Below, piece by piece: positions 27,640 to 37,380 of a stretch of 64,000 bases of DNA; within the stretch, counting starts at the first letter, position 1; the number at the start of each line of letters is the position of its first letter. The DNA comes from Mesorhizobium sp. WSM3862. Lineage in GTDB: Bacteria > Pseudomonadota > Alphaproteobacteria > Rhizobiales > Rhizobiaceae. A program made the position numbers and the translations under genes. The stretch lies in the NCBI RefSeq assembly GCF_002294985.1, contig NZ_NSGE01000011.1:62001-126000 (forward strand), read 5' to 3'. Below the pieces are notes generated by a model. That model had not been told where the DNA came from. It saw only the letters and a list, made by a program, of their open reading frames with translations, and did no database searches.

Positions 27640-28791
27640 TCATTCCGCCGGCATGGCGCGCTGCGAGAAGGCATAGCCAATCTGCTTGCGCTTTTCGGGA
27701 TGCTTGCGCGTCAGCGCCAACACCATGCCCATCGAGACGGCAATCGCGATCTGCGAGGAGCCGCCGTAGGAAATGAAGGGCAGCGTCATGCCCTTGGCCG
27801 GCATCAACTGTAGGTTCACGCACATGTTGATGGCCGACTGCAGGCCGAAAATGGTGACGAGCCCGCCGACGGCGTAACGGGTAAAGTCGTCATGCTCCTT
27901 GAGCGCGATACTCAATCCTCGCAGCACGATGAAGGCGAAAATCGACATGATGAAGAAGCACATGATCAGCCCGAACTCCTCGCCCGCGACCGAAAACACG
28001 AAGTCGGCGTGGCTGTCGGGGATGACCCGCTTCACCGTGCCCTCGCCTGGGCCGACGCCGAACCAGCCGCCATTGATCAGCGCCTCGCGGCCCATGTCGA
28101 CCTGGAAAGTGTCGCCTTCGCCGGTGAGGAACTTGTCGATGCGGGCGGCCACATGCGGAAACATTGTATAGGCCGCGAACACGCCGCCGACGCCGGCAGC
28201 CCCCAGCGCGACGATCCAGAACCACGGCAGGCCGGCCATGAAGAACATCACGCCCCAGGTGCCCAGCACCAGCATGGTCTGGCCGAGATCCGGCTGCGCG
28301 ATCAGCAGCGAGATCACCAAGGCCAGCAGCAGCATGGCGAACAGATTGCCGGGAATGTCTGGCTGGCGCTTGTGCTCGGCAAACAGCCAGGCGCAAATGA
28401 TGACAAAGGCCGGCTTCAGGAACTCGGACGGCTGGATCGAGAGCCCGGCCAGCGATACCCAGCGCCGCGCGCCCTTCACCTCGACGCCGATATAGAGAAC
28501 CGCCACCATCAGCACCAGCATGATGCAGATCATCGCCAGCGACATGCGCCTTATTTGTCGCGCTTCCAGGAAGGAAACCGCGAGCATCACGACGAGCGCC
28601 GGGATGGTGAAGATGATCTGTCTTGTGGCGAAGTGGAAGCTGTCGAGACCGATGCGCTCGGCGACCGCCGGGCTTGCGGCGAAGGACAAGACGATGCCGA
28701 GCCCCATCAGCGACAGGAATGCCGCCAGGAACCAGCGATCGATCGTCCACCACCAGGTTGCGACCGGACTTTTGTCGAGACGGCTTTGCAT
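27640..28791 (-). CDS. ftsW: Septal peptidoglycan polymerase FtsW
   Basis: A 383-residue SEDS-family glycosyltransferase that polymerises lipid II at the septum with FtsI. About ten membrane helices are present. The family segments VSLAGLSIQPSEFLKP, AQPDLGQTML, GEEFGLI and MTLPFISYGGSSQIA are intact. The ATG at 28791 overlaps the murD stop as TGATG; an in-frame TTG one codon upstream is less likely. Confidence 0.95.
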   Translation of the reverse strand: MQSRLDKSPVATWWWTIDRWFLAAFLSLMGLGIVLSFAASPAVAERIGLDSFHFATRQIIFTIPALVVMLAVSFLEARQIRRMSLAMICIMLVLMVAVLYIGVEVKGARRWVSLAGLSIQPSEFLKPAFVIICAWLFAEHKRQPDIPGNLFAMLLLALVISLLIAQPDLGQTMLVLGTWGVMFFMAGLPWFWIVALGAAGVGGVFAAYTMFPHVAARIDKFLTGEGDTFQVDMGREALINGGWFGVGPGEGTVKRVIPDSHADFVFSVAGEEFGLIMCFFIMSIFAFIVLRGLSIALKEHDDFTRYAVGGLVTIFGLQSAINMCVNLQLMPAKGMTLPFISYGGSSQIAIAVSMGMVLALTRKHPEKRKQIGYAFSQRAMPAE

Positions 28792-30191
28792 CAACGTGGC
28801 CCTCCGATGGGTTTCACCCCATCAATAGCAGTCGCAGCTTGCCTGAAGGCTTCGCCGCGAACCTCGAAATTCTTGAACTGGTCGAAACTGGCGCAGGCCG
28901 GCGAAAGCAGGACGACGGCCTCGCCGCCGGTGTCGCCCGCGGCGTCATGGGCGGCGTGCTCGACCGCGGCCGCCAACGTTCCGGAAATTTCGTAAGGCAC
29001 CGCCTCGCCGAGCGTGGCGGCGAAAGCGGGAGCGGCCTCGCCGATCAGATAGGCCTTGGCGATGCGTGGGAAGAAACCGCGCAGCGGCTCTATCCCGCCT
29101 TCCTTGGGCAGGCCGCCTGCGATCCAATAGATCCGGTTGAAGCTCGACAGCGCGGGAGCCGCCGCATCGGCATTGGTCGCCTTGGAATCGTTGACGAACA
29201 GCACATGATCCTTGCGGCCCACCTGCTCCATGCGGTGCGCCAGCCCCGGGAAGCTTTCCAGCCCCGCCTGGATCTCGCCGAGTTCCAGCCCGACCCTGAG
29301 GCAGGCGGCCACGGCGGCGAGCGCGTTCTGCGCATTGTGCTGGCCGCGCAGCGAGCCGATGCCTTCCAGGAATGCGATGCGGCTGTAGCGACCGTGCACG
29401 GCTTCCATCAGATTCGTGCCGTCAGCGAAATAGCCGTCGGTCAGCGGCAGGCGCTTGGAAATGCGGATCACTTGCCGGCCTGCCCGCTCCAGCCGGTCGG
29501 CGATCTGGGCGCACCAGGAATCGTCGACGCCGATGATCGCGGTGTCGCTGCCGGCGACCAGCCTTTCCTTGATCGAGGCGTAATGCGCCATGGTGCCGTG
29601 GCGGTCGAGATGGTCGGGCGTCAGATTGAGCAGGATGCCGGCGGTCGGATTGATCGAGGGCGCGAGATCGATCTGGTAGGAAGAGCACTCCACCACATAG
29701 TGCCGTTCGGCCTCGGGCGGATCGAGCGTCATGATGGCGCGGCCGATATTGCCGCCCATCTGGGTGTCGCGTCCGGCCGACTTCAGGATGTGCGCCGTCA
29801 GCGCCGTGGTCGTCGACTTGCCGTTGGTGCCGGTGATCGCGACGAAGGGTGCGGCCGGCGCGCGCTGGATGCGCTCGCGGCAGAACAGCTCGATGTCGCC
29901 GATCACCTCGACGCCGGCGCCGCGCGCCAGTTCCACCGTCCAGTGCGGCTTCGGATGCGTGAGCGGCACCCCGGGCGACAGGACGAAGGCCGCAAAGCGC
30001 GACCAGTCGGCGCCGCGCAGGTCGCCGGTCGCGATCCCGGCGGCTGCCGCCTTGGCGACGCTGTCCGGATTGTCATCCCAGGCGAGGATCTCGGCGCCGC
30101 CGGCGATCAGCGCATGCGCGGTCGCAATCCCCGATCCGCCGAGCCCGAAGAGCGAAACGCGTTTGCCTGCAAAGGAAGCGGCGGCGATCAA
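28791..30191 (-). CDS. murD: UDP-N-acetylmuramoyl-L-alanine--D-glutamate ligase
   Basis: A 466-residue Mur ligase adding D-Glu. The start is TTG at 30191, with AGGA seven bases upstream, and the protein begins (M)IAAASFAGKRVSLFGLGGSG as in rhizobial MurD. The ATP loop is ITGTNGKSTTT near residue 120, with LNLTPDHLDRH and FVNDSKATNADA further on. It starts 9 nt after mraY and is coupled to ftsW. Confidence 0.95.
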   Translation of the reverse strand: MIAAASFAGKRVSLFGLGGSGIATAHALIAGGAEILAWDDNPDSVAKAAAAGIATGDLRGADWSRFAAFVLSPGVPLTHPKPHWTVELARGAGVEVIGDIELFCRERIQRAPAAPFVAITGTNGKSTTTALTAHILKSAGRDTQMGGNIGRAIMTLDPPEAERHYVVECSSYQIDLAPSINPTAGILLNLTPDHLDRHGTMAHYASIKERLVAGSDTAIIGVDDSWCAQIADRLERAGRQVIRISKRLPLTDGYFADGTNLMEAVHGRYSRIAFLEGIGSLRGQHNAQNALAAVAACLRVGLELGEIQAGLESFPGLAHRMEQVGRKDHVLFVNDSKATNADAAAPALSSFNRIYWIAGGLPKEGGIEPLRGFFPRIAKAYLIGEAAPAFAATLGEAVPYEISGTLAAAVEHAAHDAAGDTGGEAVVLLSPACASFDQFKNFEVRGEAFRQAATAIDGVKPIGGPR

Positions 30192-30200
30192 GCGGGCATC

Positions 30201-31283
30201 CTATCTGAGCTTGAGGGTGGAGAGGCCGACCAGCGCCAGGATGACGGCGATGATCCAGAAGCGGATCACCACCTGGCTCTCGGTCCAGCCGAGCTTTTCG
30301 AAATGGTGATGGATCGGTGCCATCAGGAAGACGCGCTTGCCGGTCATCTTGAAGTAGCCGACCTGAATGATGACCGACAGGATCTCCACCACGAACAGGC
30401 CGCCGACAATGACCAGCACGATCTCGTGCTTGGTGGCGACAGCGATGGTGCCGATCAGGCCGCCCATGGCAAGCGAGCCGGTGTCGCCCATGAAGATCGC
30501 GGCCGGCGGCGCGTTGAACCACAGGAAGCCGAGGCCGGCGCCGATGACGGCGCCCAGCACGACCGCCAGTTCGCCGGTGCCGGGAACGAAATGGATCTGC
30601 AGATACTCGGCGAACACCGCGTTGCCGGAAAGATAGGCGATGACGCCGAACGATGCCGCAGCGATCATGATCGGCACGATCGCCAGCCCGTCCAGACCGT
30701 CGGTCAGGTTCACCGCATTGCCGGCGCCGACGATGACGAAGCAGGAGAACGGCACGAAGAACCAGCCGAGATTGATCAGGAATTCCTTGGCGAACGGGAA
30801 GGTCAGCGACGACGAGAACGGCGCCTGGCCATTGTGCATGATCACCCAGGCCGCGATGCCGGCGACAACGAATTCGATCGCCAGCCGCGCCTTGCCGGAG
30901 AAGCCCAGATGCGACTGTTTCGTCACCTTGAGATAGTCGTCGTAGAAACCGATCGAGCCGAAGCCGACGGTGACCAAAAGCACCACCCAGACATAGATGC
31001 TGGAGAGGTTTGCCCACAGAAGCGAGGAGCCGATGATGCCGGACAGGATCATCAGCCCGCCCATCGTCGGCGTTCCGGCCTTCTTGAAATGTGTCTGCGG
31101 TCCGTCGGCGCGGATCGGCTGCCCCTTGCCCTGGCGAAGCCGCAGCGAATTGATGATGGTCGGTCCGAATATGAAGACGATCAGCGCCGAAGTGATCAGC
31201 GCGCCGCCGGTGCGAAAGGTGATGTAGCGGAAGACATTGAAGGCCGAGATCTTGTCCGCGAAATCAACGAGTAAAGTGAGCAT
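30201..31283 (-). CDS. mraY: Phospho-N-acetylmuramoyl-pentapeptide-transferase
   Basis: A 360-residue polytopic enzyme forming lipid I from UDP-MurNAc-pentapeptide and undecaprenyl phosphate. The conserved cytoplasmic motifs are complete: GTPTMGG near residue 70, FGSIGFYDDYLK (Asp pair), NAVNLTDGLDGLA, FMGDTGSLAMGG and PIHHHFEK. About ten helices are predicted. It starts 20 nt after murF. Confidence 0.97.
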   Translation of the reverse strand: MLTLLVDFADKISAFNVFRYITFRTGGALITSALIVFIFGPTIINSLRLRQGKGQPIRADGPQTHFKKAGTPTMGGLMILSGIIGSSLLWANLSSIYVWVVLLVTVGFGSIGFYDDYLKVTKQSHLGFSGKARLAIEFVVAGIAAWVIMHNGQAPFSSSLTFPFAKEFLINLGWFFVPFSCFVIVGAGNAVNLTDGLDGLAIVPIMIAAASFGVIAYLSGNAVFAEYLQIHFVPGTGELAVVLGAVIGAGLGFLWFNAPPAAIFMGDTGSLAMGGLIGTIAVATKHEIVLVIVGGLFVVEILSVIIQVGYFKMTGKRVFLMAPIHHHFEKLGWTESQVVIRFWIIAVILALVGLSTLKLR

Positions 31284-31303
31284 CGGTCCCCCGGATCCCG
31301 ACC

Positions 31304-32737
31304 TCAGGTCGGTTCAATGGTTGCGGCTTCCGCCGGAAATTTGCCGAGCAATGCCTCGACCAGCTTTGAAAAGCCGATGCCTTTCGACGACTTGACCATC
31401 ACCACGTCGCCCGGCCTGATCGCCGACATGACGACGGGCTTCAGCTCTTCGGCTCCTGGCCGGTACTCGGTTTCGACATCCGAAGGCAAAACCTCAGCCA
31501 GTGCCCGCATCTCCGGGCCGCCGAGAAAGACGTTACGCGTTTCTGTGCCGATAATAAGTTCGGCAAGCGCCGCGTGGAGCTTCGCCGAATGGCTGCCGAG
31601 TTCCAGCATGTCGCCAAGCACGGCGATGCGCCTGCCCTCGCCCGATACCGGCGTGGCGTTGAGCAGCGCCATGGCTGCCGCCATCGACGCCGGATTGGCA
31701 TTGTAGCTCTCGTCGATCAGCGTGATCGGACCGTTCGGATGGCGCAAAATGTGGCGCCGGCCGCGCCCGCGCTCGGCCGAAAGATCGGCGAGCGCCGCCG
31801 CGACCTTGTCGAGATCGGCGCCGACCAGTTGCGCGGCGCCAAGCACCGCCAGCACATTCTGCACGATGTGGCGGCCGGGCGCCCCGACACGGGCCGTCAC
31901 GTCCCTCTTGCCGATCTTGACCGCGATATCGGAGTGATCGGCATAAAGGTCGCAGCCAACAAGACGAAAGGCCGAGCGGGCGTTCTCGCCGAAGCCGAAG
32001 ACATGCTCGACACCCGCCTCCTTGGCCACTTTCCCGAGCAGCTTCCAACGCGGATCGTCGCGATTGAGCAGCGCGGCGCCGCCGGCCTCTATGCCCTCGA
32101 AAATCTCGGCCTTGGCCATGGCGATCTCGTCGAGATTCTTGAAGAAGCCTAGATGGGCGGCCGCGATCAGCGTGACGATCGCGACATGCGGCCTCACCAT
32201 CTTGACCAGCGGCCTGATCTCGCCCGGATGGTTCATGCCGATCTCGAAGATCGCGTAGTCGCAGTCCGCGGGCATGCGGGCTAAGGTCAGCGGCACGCCC
32301 CAGTGATTGTTGAACGACTGCGCCGAGGCGTGCACCTTGCCGACCGCCGACAGCACATGGCGCAGCGCTTCCTTGGTGGTCGTCTTGCCCGCAGAGCCTG
32401 TCACCGCGATGATCTTGGCCCGTGAGCGAGCGCGCGCCGCAATGCCGAGCTTTTCCAGCGCCGCAAGCACATCCTGCACGACGATCATCGGCGCAGTCAG
32501 CCGGCCAAGCGACGGCAGCTTGCCCTCGGCCACCACCAGCACCGCAGCGCCCGCCTTCACTGCAGCGGTCGCGAAATCGTGGCCGTCCATCGTCTCGCCC
32601 TTGATGGCGAAGAAGGCGTTGCCCGGTTCGAGGCTGCGGCTGTCGATCGAAATGCCGGTGATGCCTTCCGGCATCGAGCCGATCGGCCTGCCGCCCATGG
32701 CCTCGACAAGCGCTTGCGACGTCCAGAGCAAGCTCAT
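31304..32737 (-). CDS. murF: UDP-MurNAc-tripeptide--D-alanyl-D-alanine ligase
   Basis: A 477-residue Mur ligase adding D-Ala-D-Ala to complete the pentapeptide. The ATP loop VTGSAGKTTTKE lies near residue 112. GMNHPGEI and the C-terminal DESYNANPASM are MurF signatures. The ATG overlaps the murE stop (ATGA). Confidence 0.96.
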   Translation of the reverse strand: MSLLWTSQALVEAMGGRPIGSMPEGITGISIDSRSLEPGNAFFAIKGETMDGHDFATAAVKAGAAVLVVAEGKLPSLGRLTAPMIVVQDVLAALEKLGIAARARSRAKIIAVTGSAGKTTTKEALRHVLSAVGKVHASAQSFNNHWGVPLTLARMPADCDYAIFEIGMNHPGEIRPLVKMVRPHVAIVTLIAAAHLGFFKNLDEIAMAKAEIFEGIEAGGAALLNRDDPRWKLLGKVAKEAGVEHVFGFGENARSAFRLVGCDLYADHSDIAVKIGKRDVTARVGAPGRHIVQNVLAVLGAAQLVGADLDKVAAALADLSAERGRGRRHILRHPNGPITLIDESYNANPASMAAAMALLNATPVSGEGRRIAVLGDMLELGSHSAKLHAALAELIIGTETRNVFLGGPEMRALAEVLPSDVETEYRPGAEELKPVVMSAIRPGDVVMVKSSKGIGFSKLVEALLGKFPAEAATIEPT

Positions 32738-34188
32738 GCGGCGCGCTCCTGGAGCGCCTCGCGCACTTCCTCATGATCGGAAAAGTGGAAGGTTTCGGTG
32801 CCGATCGTCTGGCCTTCCTCATGCCCCTTGCCGGCGACGATCAGCGTATCGCCGGCATGGAGCATGGCGACGGCCTCGTGGATCGCTTTGCGGCGGTCTC
32901 CGATCTCGATGGCGCCGGGCGCCCCGGCAAGGATTGCCGCGCGGATGGTTTCAGGGATTTCCGTGCGCGGATTATCGTCGGTGACGATGACGACATCGGC
33001 GAGCCGGGTCGCGATCTCGCCCATGATCGGCCGCTTGCCGCGATCGCGGTCGCCGCCGCAGCCGAAGACGACAACGACCCGGCCCGTGGTGAACGGACGA
33101 ACCGAGGTCAGGACATTTTCCAACGCGTCGGGCTTGTGCGCATAGTCGACATAGACCGGAGCGCCGGCGGCCGTCGTGCCCACAAGGTCGAGGCGGCCCG
33201 GCGCACCTTTGAGTTTCTCCAATGCGGCCAAGGCCTTATCAACAGATGTTCCAGTCGAGATGGCGAGGCCGGCCGAAACCAGCGCGTTGGCGATCTGGAA
33301 ATCACCTGCCAACGGCAGGTCGATCTCGTGAAGCACACCATCGGCCTCCACCTCGGCACGCTGGCGCCGCCGCTCATGCTCGACGCGCTTCAGCGTCAGG
33401 AATTCGCCGTGGCGGCCGACTGTCAGCACGTTCAGGCCCGCTGCCCGCGCGGCATGAACCGTCGGCTGCGACCAGGGATCGTCGGCGAAGATCACGGCCG
33501 GCGCCCCCTTCGGCAGCAGCGTGTCGAACAGACGCAGCTTGGCACGATGATAATCCTCAACCGTCGGATGGTAATCCATGTGGTCGCGGCCGAGATTGGT
33601 AAAGCCGCCGGCGGCCAGTTTGACGCCGTCGAGCCGACGCTGGTCGAGACCATGGCTGGAAGCCTCCATCGAGGCGTGCGTTACCCCTGCCTCCGCCAGT
33701 TCCTTGAGCAACTGGTGCAGGGCGACGGGATCGGGCGTGGTCAACGAGCCATATTCGTTGCGGCCAGGCGCCACCACGCCCGTCGTGCCGATCGAAGCGG
33801 CGGCAAAACCTGCCTGCTCCCAGATCTGGCGGGTGAAGGCGGCAACCGATGTCTTTCCGCTGGTACCGGTGACGGCGACCATCGTCCGAGGCTGCTTGCC
33901 AAAGAAGCGCGCCGCGCTCAGCGCCAATGCCAGACGCGGATCATCGACGGCAAGAACCGGGATCGACAGACCGGAGATGGTATTGCCTCTGGCCGCCACG
34001 ATTGCGGCAGCGCCGCGGCCGGCGGCATCGGCGGCATAGGTCGAGCCATCAGCCTTGCTGCCGGCGAGCGCGAAAAAAACGACGCCCGGTCTTACCTGGC
34101 GGGAATCGGAGGAGAGACCGGTAACCTCCAGATCGGGGGAAGCTGTTCCCTCGACAGGCAGGATGCCGGCTAGATTTTTCAGATACAT
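32734..34188 (-). CDS. murE: UDP-MurNAc-L-alanyl-D-glutamate--meso-DAP ligase
   Basis: A 484-residue Mur ligase adding the third stem residue. The start at 34188 (MYLKNLAG) matches family length; the longer frame to 34239 has no support. The ATP loop VTGTSGKTS is near residue 110. The DDNPR motif late in the protein is the marker for meso-diaminopimelate rather than lysine, as expected for a Gram-negative. A 54-nt space separates it from ftsI. Confidence 0.96.
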   Translation of the reverse strand: MYLKNLAGILPVEGTASPDLEVTGLSSDSRQVRPGVVFFALAGSKADGSTYAADAAGRGAAAIVAARGNTISGLSIPVLAVDDPRLALALSAARFFGKQPRTMVAVTGTSGKTSVAAFTRQIWEQAGFAAASIGTTGVVAPGRNEYGSLTTPDPVALHQLLKELAEAGVTHASMEASSHGLDQRRLDGVKLAAGGFTNLGRDHMDYHPTVEDYHRAKLRLFDTLLPKGAPAVIFADDPWSQPTVHAARAAGLNVLTVGRHGEFLTLKRVEHERRRQRAEVEADGVLHEIDLPLAGDFQIANALVSAGLAISTGTSVDKALAALEKLKGAPGRLDLVGTTAAGAPVYVDYAHKPDALENVLTSVRPFTTGRVVVVFGCGGDRDRGKRPIMGEIATRLADVVIVTDDNPRTEIPETIRAAILAGAPGAIEIGDRRKAIHEAVAMLHAGDTLIVAGKGHEEGQTIGTETFHFSDHEEVREALQERAA

Positions 34189-34242
34189 TGAGTCCCGTTC
34201 ACCGCAACAAAATAGCGCGCAGTTGCCGGCGCGCCCCAAGAA

Positions 34243-35967
34243 TCACTGATAGGAAACCAGCGTTGCACCATTTTCATGGCTGAAATCTGGCTTCACGCCA
34301 AGCATCGAAGCCGCACGCCTGATGATGTTGCCTGCCATGATGCCGGCATTCGAGGCGGCGGTGGCGCCCATGCCGGGCTTTTCCGGCTTCGGCTCATCGG
34401 CGATGGTCAGCACGATATATTGCGGGTCGTCCATCGGAAAGGCGGCGACGAAGGCGTTGAAATTCTTCTCTTTCGAATAACGACCGTTGACGACCTTTTC
34501 CGCCGTGCCCGTCTTGCCGCCGACGCGGTAACCCGGAACCCTGGCGCTCTTGCCTGAGCCTTTCTCGGCGTTGAGTGCGTAGAGATAGCGCATCCCTTCC
34601 ACCGTTGTGTCCTTGACCACCCTTTTGGCCACCTCCATCGCCTGCTCGGCCGTGCGCGGCAGAAAAGTCGGCTCGATCAAATAGCCACTCATCAATGCGG
34701 CGCAGCCGACGGCAGTCTGCAGGGGCGTTGTCGAGACGCCATGGCCGAAGGCGATGGTGATCGAATTGACCTGCTTCCATACTTTCGGCTCGGTCGGGCG
34801 CGCCACTTCCGGCAATTCCGTCTGCATCTTTTCGAGCACGCCTAGCCGATGCAGGAACTCGCGATGCCCTTCGATGCCGACAGCCTCGGCTTCTTTGGCC
34901 GAGCCGATGTTGGATGAATAGATGAACACTTCGGGCACCGAAAGCACACGGCCTTTGCTGTGGAAATCATGGATGGTCTGGCGGCCGATCCTGATCGGGC
35001 GCGACGCATCGAAGCGACTCTCCAGCGTCACCTTGCCGGAATCGAGCGCCATGCCGGTGGTGAAGCTCTTGAAGGTCGAGCCCATCTCGTAGAGGCCGGC
35101 CGACATGCGGTTCAGCCGGTCCTTTTCCTGAGCATTGTAGGGATTGTTGGGGTCGAAATCCGGCACCGAGGCCATGGCCAGCACTTCGCCGGTCTTGATA
35201 TTGAGGACCACCGCGCCGGCCGCGATCGCATGGAACCGCTCCATGCCGGTCGCCACCTCGTCGCGCACCACATGCTGGACGCGCAGGTCGATCGACAGCT
35301 TCACCGGCTTCAGATCCCTGGCCACCGCCAGTCCTGACGCCTGCAGATCGGTCAAGCCCTGGTCGTCGATGTACTTCTCCATACCGGAGATGCCCTGATT
35401 GTCGATGTTGGTGAGCCCGACAATGTAGGATGACGTTTCGCCGCTCGGATAGAAGCGGCGCTTTTCGGTGCGGAAACCGAGACCCGGGATGCCGAGCGCC
35501 ATGATGTCGGCCTGCTGCTTCGGCGTCAGCTGCCGCTGCAGCCAGACGAAGCCGGCGCCGCTCTTCAGCTTGTGATAAGTCTGCTCGTAGTCAATCTCGG
35601 GAAGCACGGTCGAGAGCTTCTCGATCGCCTCGTCGGCGTCGACGATACGGCGCGGCTCGGCGAACAGCGACGCCGTCTTGATGTCGGTCGCCAGCACCTC
35701 GCCGTTGCGGTCGACGATGTCCGGCCGCGATGCAGTGACGCGGCTCTGCGGACCACCCGAATTGTCCGGATTCTGCAGGCCGAGATAGACCAGTCGGCCG
35801 GCAATCGTCGAATAGATGGTGAAGAACACCGCCATCGTCATGACGATGCGGGTCTTGGCCTTGCCGCCGGTTGCCTTGCGGGCGGCGTCGACGACGATCG
35901 AGCCGTCCTCAGCTGCCTTGCTTCGGCGCTTCAGCAGGTTGCCGATCCCTGGAAGCCTGCTGATCAT
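34243..35967 (-). CDS. ftsI: Septal transpeptidase FtsI (PBP3)
   Basis: A 574-residue class B penicillin-binding protein that crosslinks septal peptidoglycan. A basic N-terminus and one membrane helix (TRIVMTMAVFFTIYSTIAGRL) are followed by the pedestal domain (SRVTASRPDIVDRNG) and the transpeptidase domain. The active-site STFK has Ser297, then SSN in YSSNIGSA, and KTG has Lys485. The start overlaps the ftsL stop by 4 nt. Confidence 0.95.
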   Translation of the reverse strand: MISRLPGIGNLLKRRSKAAEDGSIVVDAARKATGGKAKTRIVMTMAVFFTIYSTIAGRLVYLGLQNPDNSGGPQSRVTASRPDIVDRNGEVLATDIKTASLFAEPRRIVDADEAIEKLSTVLPEIDYEQTYHKLKSGAGFVWLQRQLTPKQQADIMALGIPGLGFRTEKRRFYPSGETSSYIVGLTNIDNQGISGMEKYIDDQGLTDLQASGLAVARDLKPVKLSIDLRVQHVVRDEVATGMERFHAIAAGAVVLNIKTGEVLAMASVPDFDPNNPYNAQEKDRLNRMSAGLYEMGSTFKSFTTGMALDSGKVTLESRFDASRPIRIGRQTIHDFHSKGRVLSVPEVFIYSSNIGSAKEAEAVGIEGHREFLHRLGVLEKMQTELPEVARPTEPKVWKQVNSITIAFGHGVSTTPLQTAVGCAALMSGYLIEPTFLPRTAEQAMEVAKRVVKDTTVEGMRYLYALNAEKGSGKSARVPGYRVGGKTGTAEKVVNGRYSKEKNFNAFVAAFPMDDPQYIVLTIADEPKPEKPGMGATAASNAGIMAGNIIRRAASMLGVKPDFSHENGATLVSYQ

Positions 35968-36359
35968 TGCACGGTGCTCCCGGTCACCACCGGATCCTTG
36001 CCGTCCGACGGCCCTTTGCCCGAATTGTCGGCCATGCCGCCGAGCGGCTGCGACGACAGGTCCTCGATATTGAGCGGCTTCATCGGCACGTCGTCGAGCC
36101 CGCCGATTTGGTGGGCGTTGAGCGGCTCGAGCCCGAGCTGCGACTTGTAGATTTCGGCAAGCTTCTGCAGCCGCGCCGGCTGGGTGAGCAGGCTCCAGTC
36201 CGCCTTGAGAAGATCGATTGTGTCTTCCTCGTAGCGGATCTGCGCCTGCAGCTTCTGCACCGCCGCCAGCTGGTCCTCGGCCTCGCGCTTGGTCTTGTAC
36301 GTCAATGCCGCCGCCGAGACCATTACGGCGATCAGGACTATATCGCTGGTGCGAAACAC
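35964..36359 (-). CDS. ftsL: Cell division protein FtsL
   Basis: A 131-residue bitopic protein. A GTG start at 36359 is chosen: GAGAGG lies just upstream and the start is 4 nt from the rsmH stop, while the longer frame runs back into rsmH. One helix (SDIVLIAVMVSAAALTY, about residues 5-21) is followed by a coiled coil with KTKREAEDQLAAVQKLQAQI-type heptads, then the LLTQPARLQKLAE segment. The C-terminal tail after residue 85 is Pro/Gly/Ser-rich and poorly conserved. It partners FtsQ and activates FtsWI. Confidence 0.9.
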   Translation of the reverse strand: MFRTSDIVLIAVMVSAAALTYKTKREAEDQLAAVQKLQAQIRYEEDTIDLLKADWSLLTQPARLQKLAEIYKSQLGLEPLNAHQIGGLDDVPMKPLNIEDLSSQPLGGMADNSGKGPSDGKDPVVTGSTVQ

Positions 36360-36363
36360 GTGC

Positions 36364-37380
36364 TTACCTCTCCCCCGGCCGCTCGACGGCGGGAAGCTTT
36401 GGAAGGCCGAAAATCGAAAAGTCACCGGCGCGCGCAGGCGCGCCGGTGCGGATTGCCGCGCGCAGCCTCGCCGAGCGCGCCCGCGGATTGCCGGCGATCT
36501 CAGCCTCTCCCGGCGTCACCCCGCCGCCGGATTTGCGGAAGGTCGCCACCCGCGCCGGCGCGTCCGGCATATGACGCGATCCGCTGGCCGCATCGGCGCG
36601 ATCGGCGATGAAGCGCTTGACGATGCGATCCTCCAGCGAATGAAAGGTCACGACGGCGAGCCTGCCGCCCGGCTTCAGCACCCGCTCGGCGGCGAACAGC
36701 GCGCTCACCAACTCGCCCAGCTCGTCATTGACGAAGATGCGCAGCGCCTGGAAGACGCGGGTGGCGGGATGGATCTTGTCCTTCGGCGCGCGGCCGACAT
36801 GGGTGGCGATGGCGTCGGCAAGATCGAGCGTGCGCTCGAAGGGCCGCTTCTCGCGCCGGGCCTCGATCATGCGGGCGATGCGGCCGGCATGCCGCTCTTC
36901 GCCGAGAAAGCCGAAGATGCGGGCAAGGTCGCCCGCCTTGAAGGTGTTCACGACGTCGGCGGCGCTCAGGCCAGCCTGCGCCATGCGCATGTCGAGCGGT
37001 CCGTCGGCGCGAAAGGAAAAGCCGCGCCCGGCCTGGTCGAGCTGCATCGACGAGACGCCGATGTCGAGCACGACGCCGTCGGCGCTTTCGACATGCTTGT
37101 CCAGGGTCGAGAACGGCTCCTGAACGAGCTTCAGCCTGCCGCCGGCCTGCTGTTCCAGAGCCTTGCCCGCGGCGATCGCATCCGGATCGCGGTCGATGGC
37201 CACGACCGAGGCGCCGCGCTCGAGGATGGCGGTGGTGTAGCCGCCGGCGCCGAACGTGCCGTCGACGATCGTCTCACCCGCCTTGGGTTCAAGCGCCTCC
37301 AGCACTTCGGCAAGGAGGACCGGAATGTGACGGACCAGTCCGCCAACGGCGTGAGGATCATCGCCGTGGCCAGTCATCAT
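36364..37380 (-). CDS. rsmH: 16S rRNA (cytosine(1402)-N(4))-methyltransferase
   Basis: A 338-residue SAM-dependent methyltransferase (MraW) that modifies C1402 of 16S rRNA. Signatures are RHIPVLLAEVLEAL, the SAM loop DGTFGAGGYTTAIL near residue 41, VVLDIGVSSMQLDQ and the C-terminal VTFHSLEDRIVK. The start at 37380 gives ATGATG overlapping the mraZ stop; the reading frame extends further upstream only as out-of-frame mraZ sequence. Confidence 0.95.
   Translation of the reverse strand: MMTGHGDDPHAVGGLVRHIPVLLAEVLEALEPKAGETIVDGTFGAGGYTTAILERGASVVAIDRDPDAIAAGKALEQQAGGRLKLVQEPFSTLDKHVESADGVVLDIGVSSMQLDQAGRGFSFRADGPLDMRMAQAGLSAADVVNTFKAGDLARIFGFLGEERHAGRIARMIEARREKRPFERTLDLADAIATHVGRAPKDKIHPATRVFQALRIFVNDELGELVSALFAAERVLKPGGRLAVVTFHSLEDRIVKRFIADRADAASGSRHMPDAPARVATFRKSGGGVTPGEAEIAGNPRARSARLRAAIRTGAPARAGDFSIFGLPKLPAVERPGER

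Noticed and set aside
28623..31274. 883-codon plus-strand open frame antisense to ftsW-murD-mraY
   Set aside because: High GC sequence leaves few stops in the opposite frame. The predicted protein is Arg/His/Asp/Gln-rich with no recognisable domain, and the minus-strand genes have every family motif.
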